64,000 bases of DNA, from positions 84,001-148,000 of the forward strand of contig NZ_JASHIC010000025.1 of NCBI RefSeq assembly GCF_030056705.1, given 5' to 3'. This document shows positions 63,806-64,000 of this stretch, piece by piece. A program made the position numbers and the translations under genes. The first letter of the stretch is position 1. Each line of letters starts with the position of its first letter. This DNA is from Flectobacillus longus (GTDB taxonomy: Bacteria > Bacteroidota > Bacteroidia > Cytophagales > Spirosomataceae). The notes under the pieces are model-generated. The model ran no database searches and was not told the origin of the DNA. It saw nothing but the letters and a program-made list of their open reading frames with translations.

Positions 63806-63974
63806 CTTTATAATATTTTGGAGCTTTTTTACTTTCCCGTATGATCGGGACACGTAGTCCGGGGCGGCAGCCTGCAATATCCTCAACGATACTGAGCCTT
63901 GTAAAACGCAAAAAGCCACTCTTTTGGAGTGGCTTATCTACTTTGTAATATTTTGGAGCTTTTTTACTTTCCCG
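63806..63974. repeat. Direct repeat pair, 34 bp, 135-bp period
   Basis: Copy 1 (63806-63839) and copy 2 (63941-63974) are identical at 33 of 34 positions and share the core ATATTTTGGAGC. After each copy comes a related stretch (TGCAATATCCTCAACG near 63873; TGCAGTATCATCAACG near 63983), so at least two units of a larger repeat are present and the array may run past the right edge. Confidence 0.8.
63911..63938. repeat. Hairpin within the repeat unit
   Basis: AAGCCACTC (63913-63921) pairs perfectly with GAGTGGCTT (63927-63935) around a 5-nt loop. It could be a terminator on the minus strand. Confidence 0.7.
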
Positions 63975-64000
63975 CATTTGATTGCAGTATCATCAACGGT

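Larger units (their letters stand above)
63674..64000. other. Non-coding right edge with repeats
   Basis: No gene is supported. The stretch contains the direct repeats and hairpin listed separately and is cut by the window edge. Confidence 0.6.

Noticed and set aside
63786..63977. A 63-codon minus-strand frame with the peptide RESKKAPKYYK twice
   Set aside because: The repeated peptide is a by-product of the 34-bp DNA repeat, and the frame crosses hairpins; there is no sign of real coding.
1..64000. CRISPR array, prophage, or complete insertion sequence
   Set aside because: No regular short repeats with unique spacers, no phage structural genes and no transposase frame were seen in the window.

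Overview
The window looks like ordinary chromosome of a Bacteroidota bacterium, most likely order Cytophagales (a Spirosomataceae-type genome would fit, but I cannot prove the genus). Reasons: an ExbB-ExbD-ExbD-TonB cluster followed by PstS-like and TPR genes, DUF2147, DUF2911, DUF2905, DUF5522 and DUF721/DciA proteins, long Bacteroidota-type PurF and IspH proteins, AT-rich DNA, and promoters of the TTTG / TAnnTTTG type rather than TTGACA / TATAAT. I see no rRNA, CRISPR array, prophage or intact insertion sequence. There is one tRNA, Arg(CCG).

Layout, left to right. 1-1.5 kb: the C-terminal part of a coiled-coil DUF2326 ATPase whose start lies outside the window; this is the most likely accessory (conflict or defence) element. 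1.7-2.6 kb: an atypical Rid protein and a lone acyl carrier protein. 2.7-9.8 kb: a three-part RND efflux operon (TolC, adaptor, permease) with a TetR regulator and a PaaI thioesterase upstream, and a candidate TetR operator just before the TolC gene. A very similar operator lies at 10.6 kb. 9.9-16.6 kb: DUF2147, a ComA-type phosphosulfolactate synthase, DedA, aroE, ribD, prmC and a GT2 glycosyltransferase. 16.7-24.6 kb: a GT39-like membrane glycosyltransferase, a fadN-fadA beta-oxidation pair, a small DUF5522 gene, a long perfect palindrome, and ornithine aminotransferase behind a long leader that looks structured.

25-35 kb: tRNA-Arg, an RluA enzyme, an SDR-PPK2 pair, then the TonB energising cluster read right to left (exbB, exbD, exbD, tonB, small membrane protein, PstS-like lipoprotein, TPR protein). 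35-45 kb: a DciA-like DUF721 protein, a recQ / Gre-like / TIM-barrel operon, long-form purF, a PaaE-type ferredoxin reductase with a terminator hairpin that carries two inverted DnaA boxes, and ispH. 45-51 kb: an unknown membrane-anchored protein, fusA, truC, rpsJ (the str/S10 order is broken up) and an M3 oligopeptidase. 51-58 kb: nuoL-nuoM-nuoN, interrupted by an opposite-strand LytS-type histidine kinase between nuoM and nuoN. 58-64 kb: a thioesterase, DUF2911, full-length DsbD, DUF2905, a DinB-like protein, an orphan, a YdcF-like protein, and direct repeats at the right edge.

Most of the window is core metabolism. The points most worth a second look are the truncated DUF2326 gene, the paired TetR-type operators, the ComA gene outside methanogens, the rocD leader, the 44-bp palindrome, the DnaA-box hairpin, and the kinase embedded in the nuo genes. 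I do not see a complete new multi-gene system inside these 64 kb.
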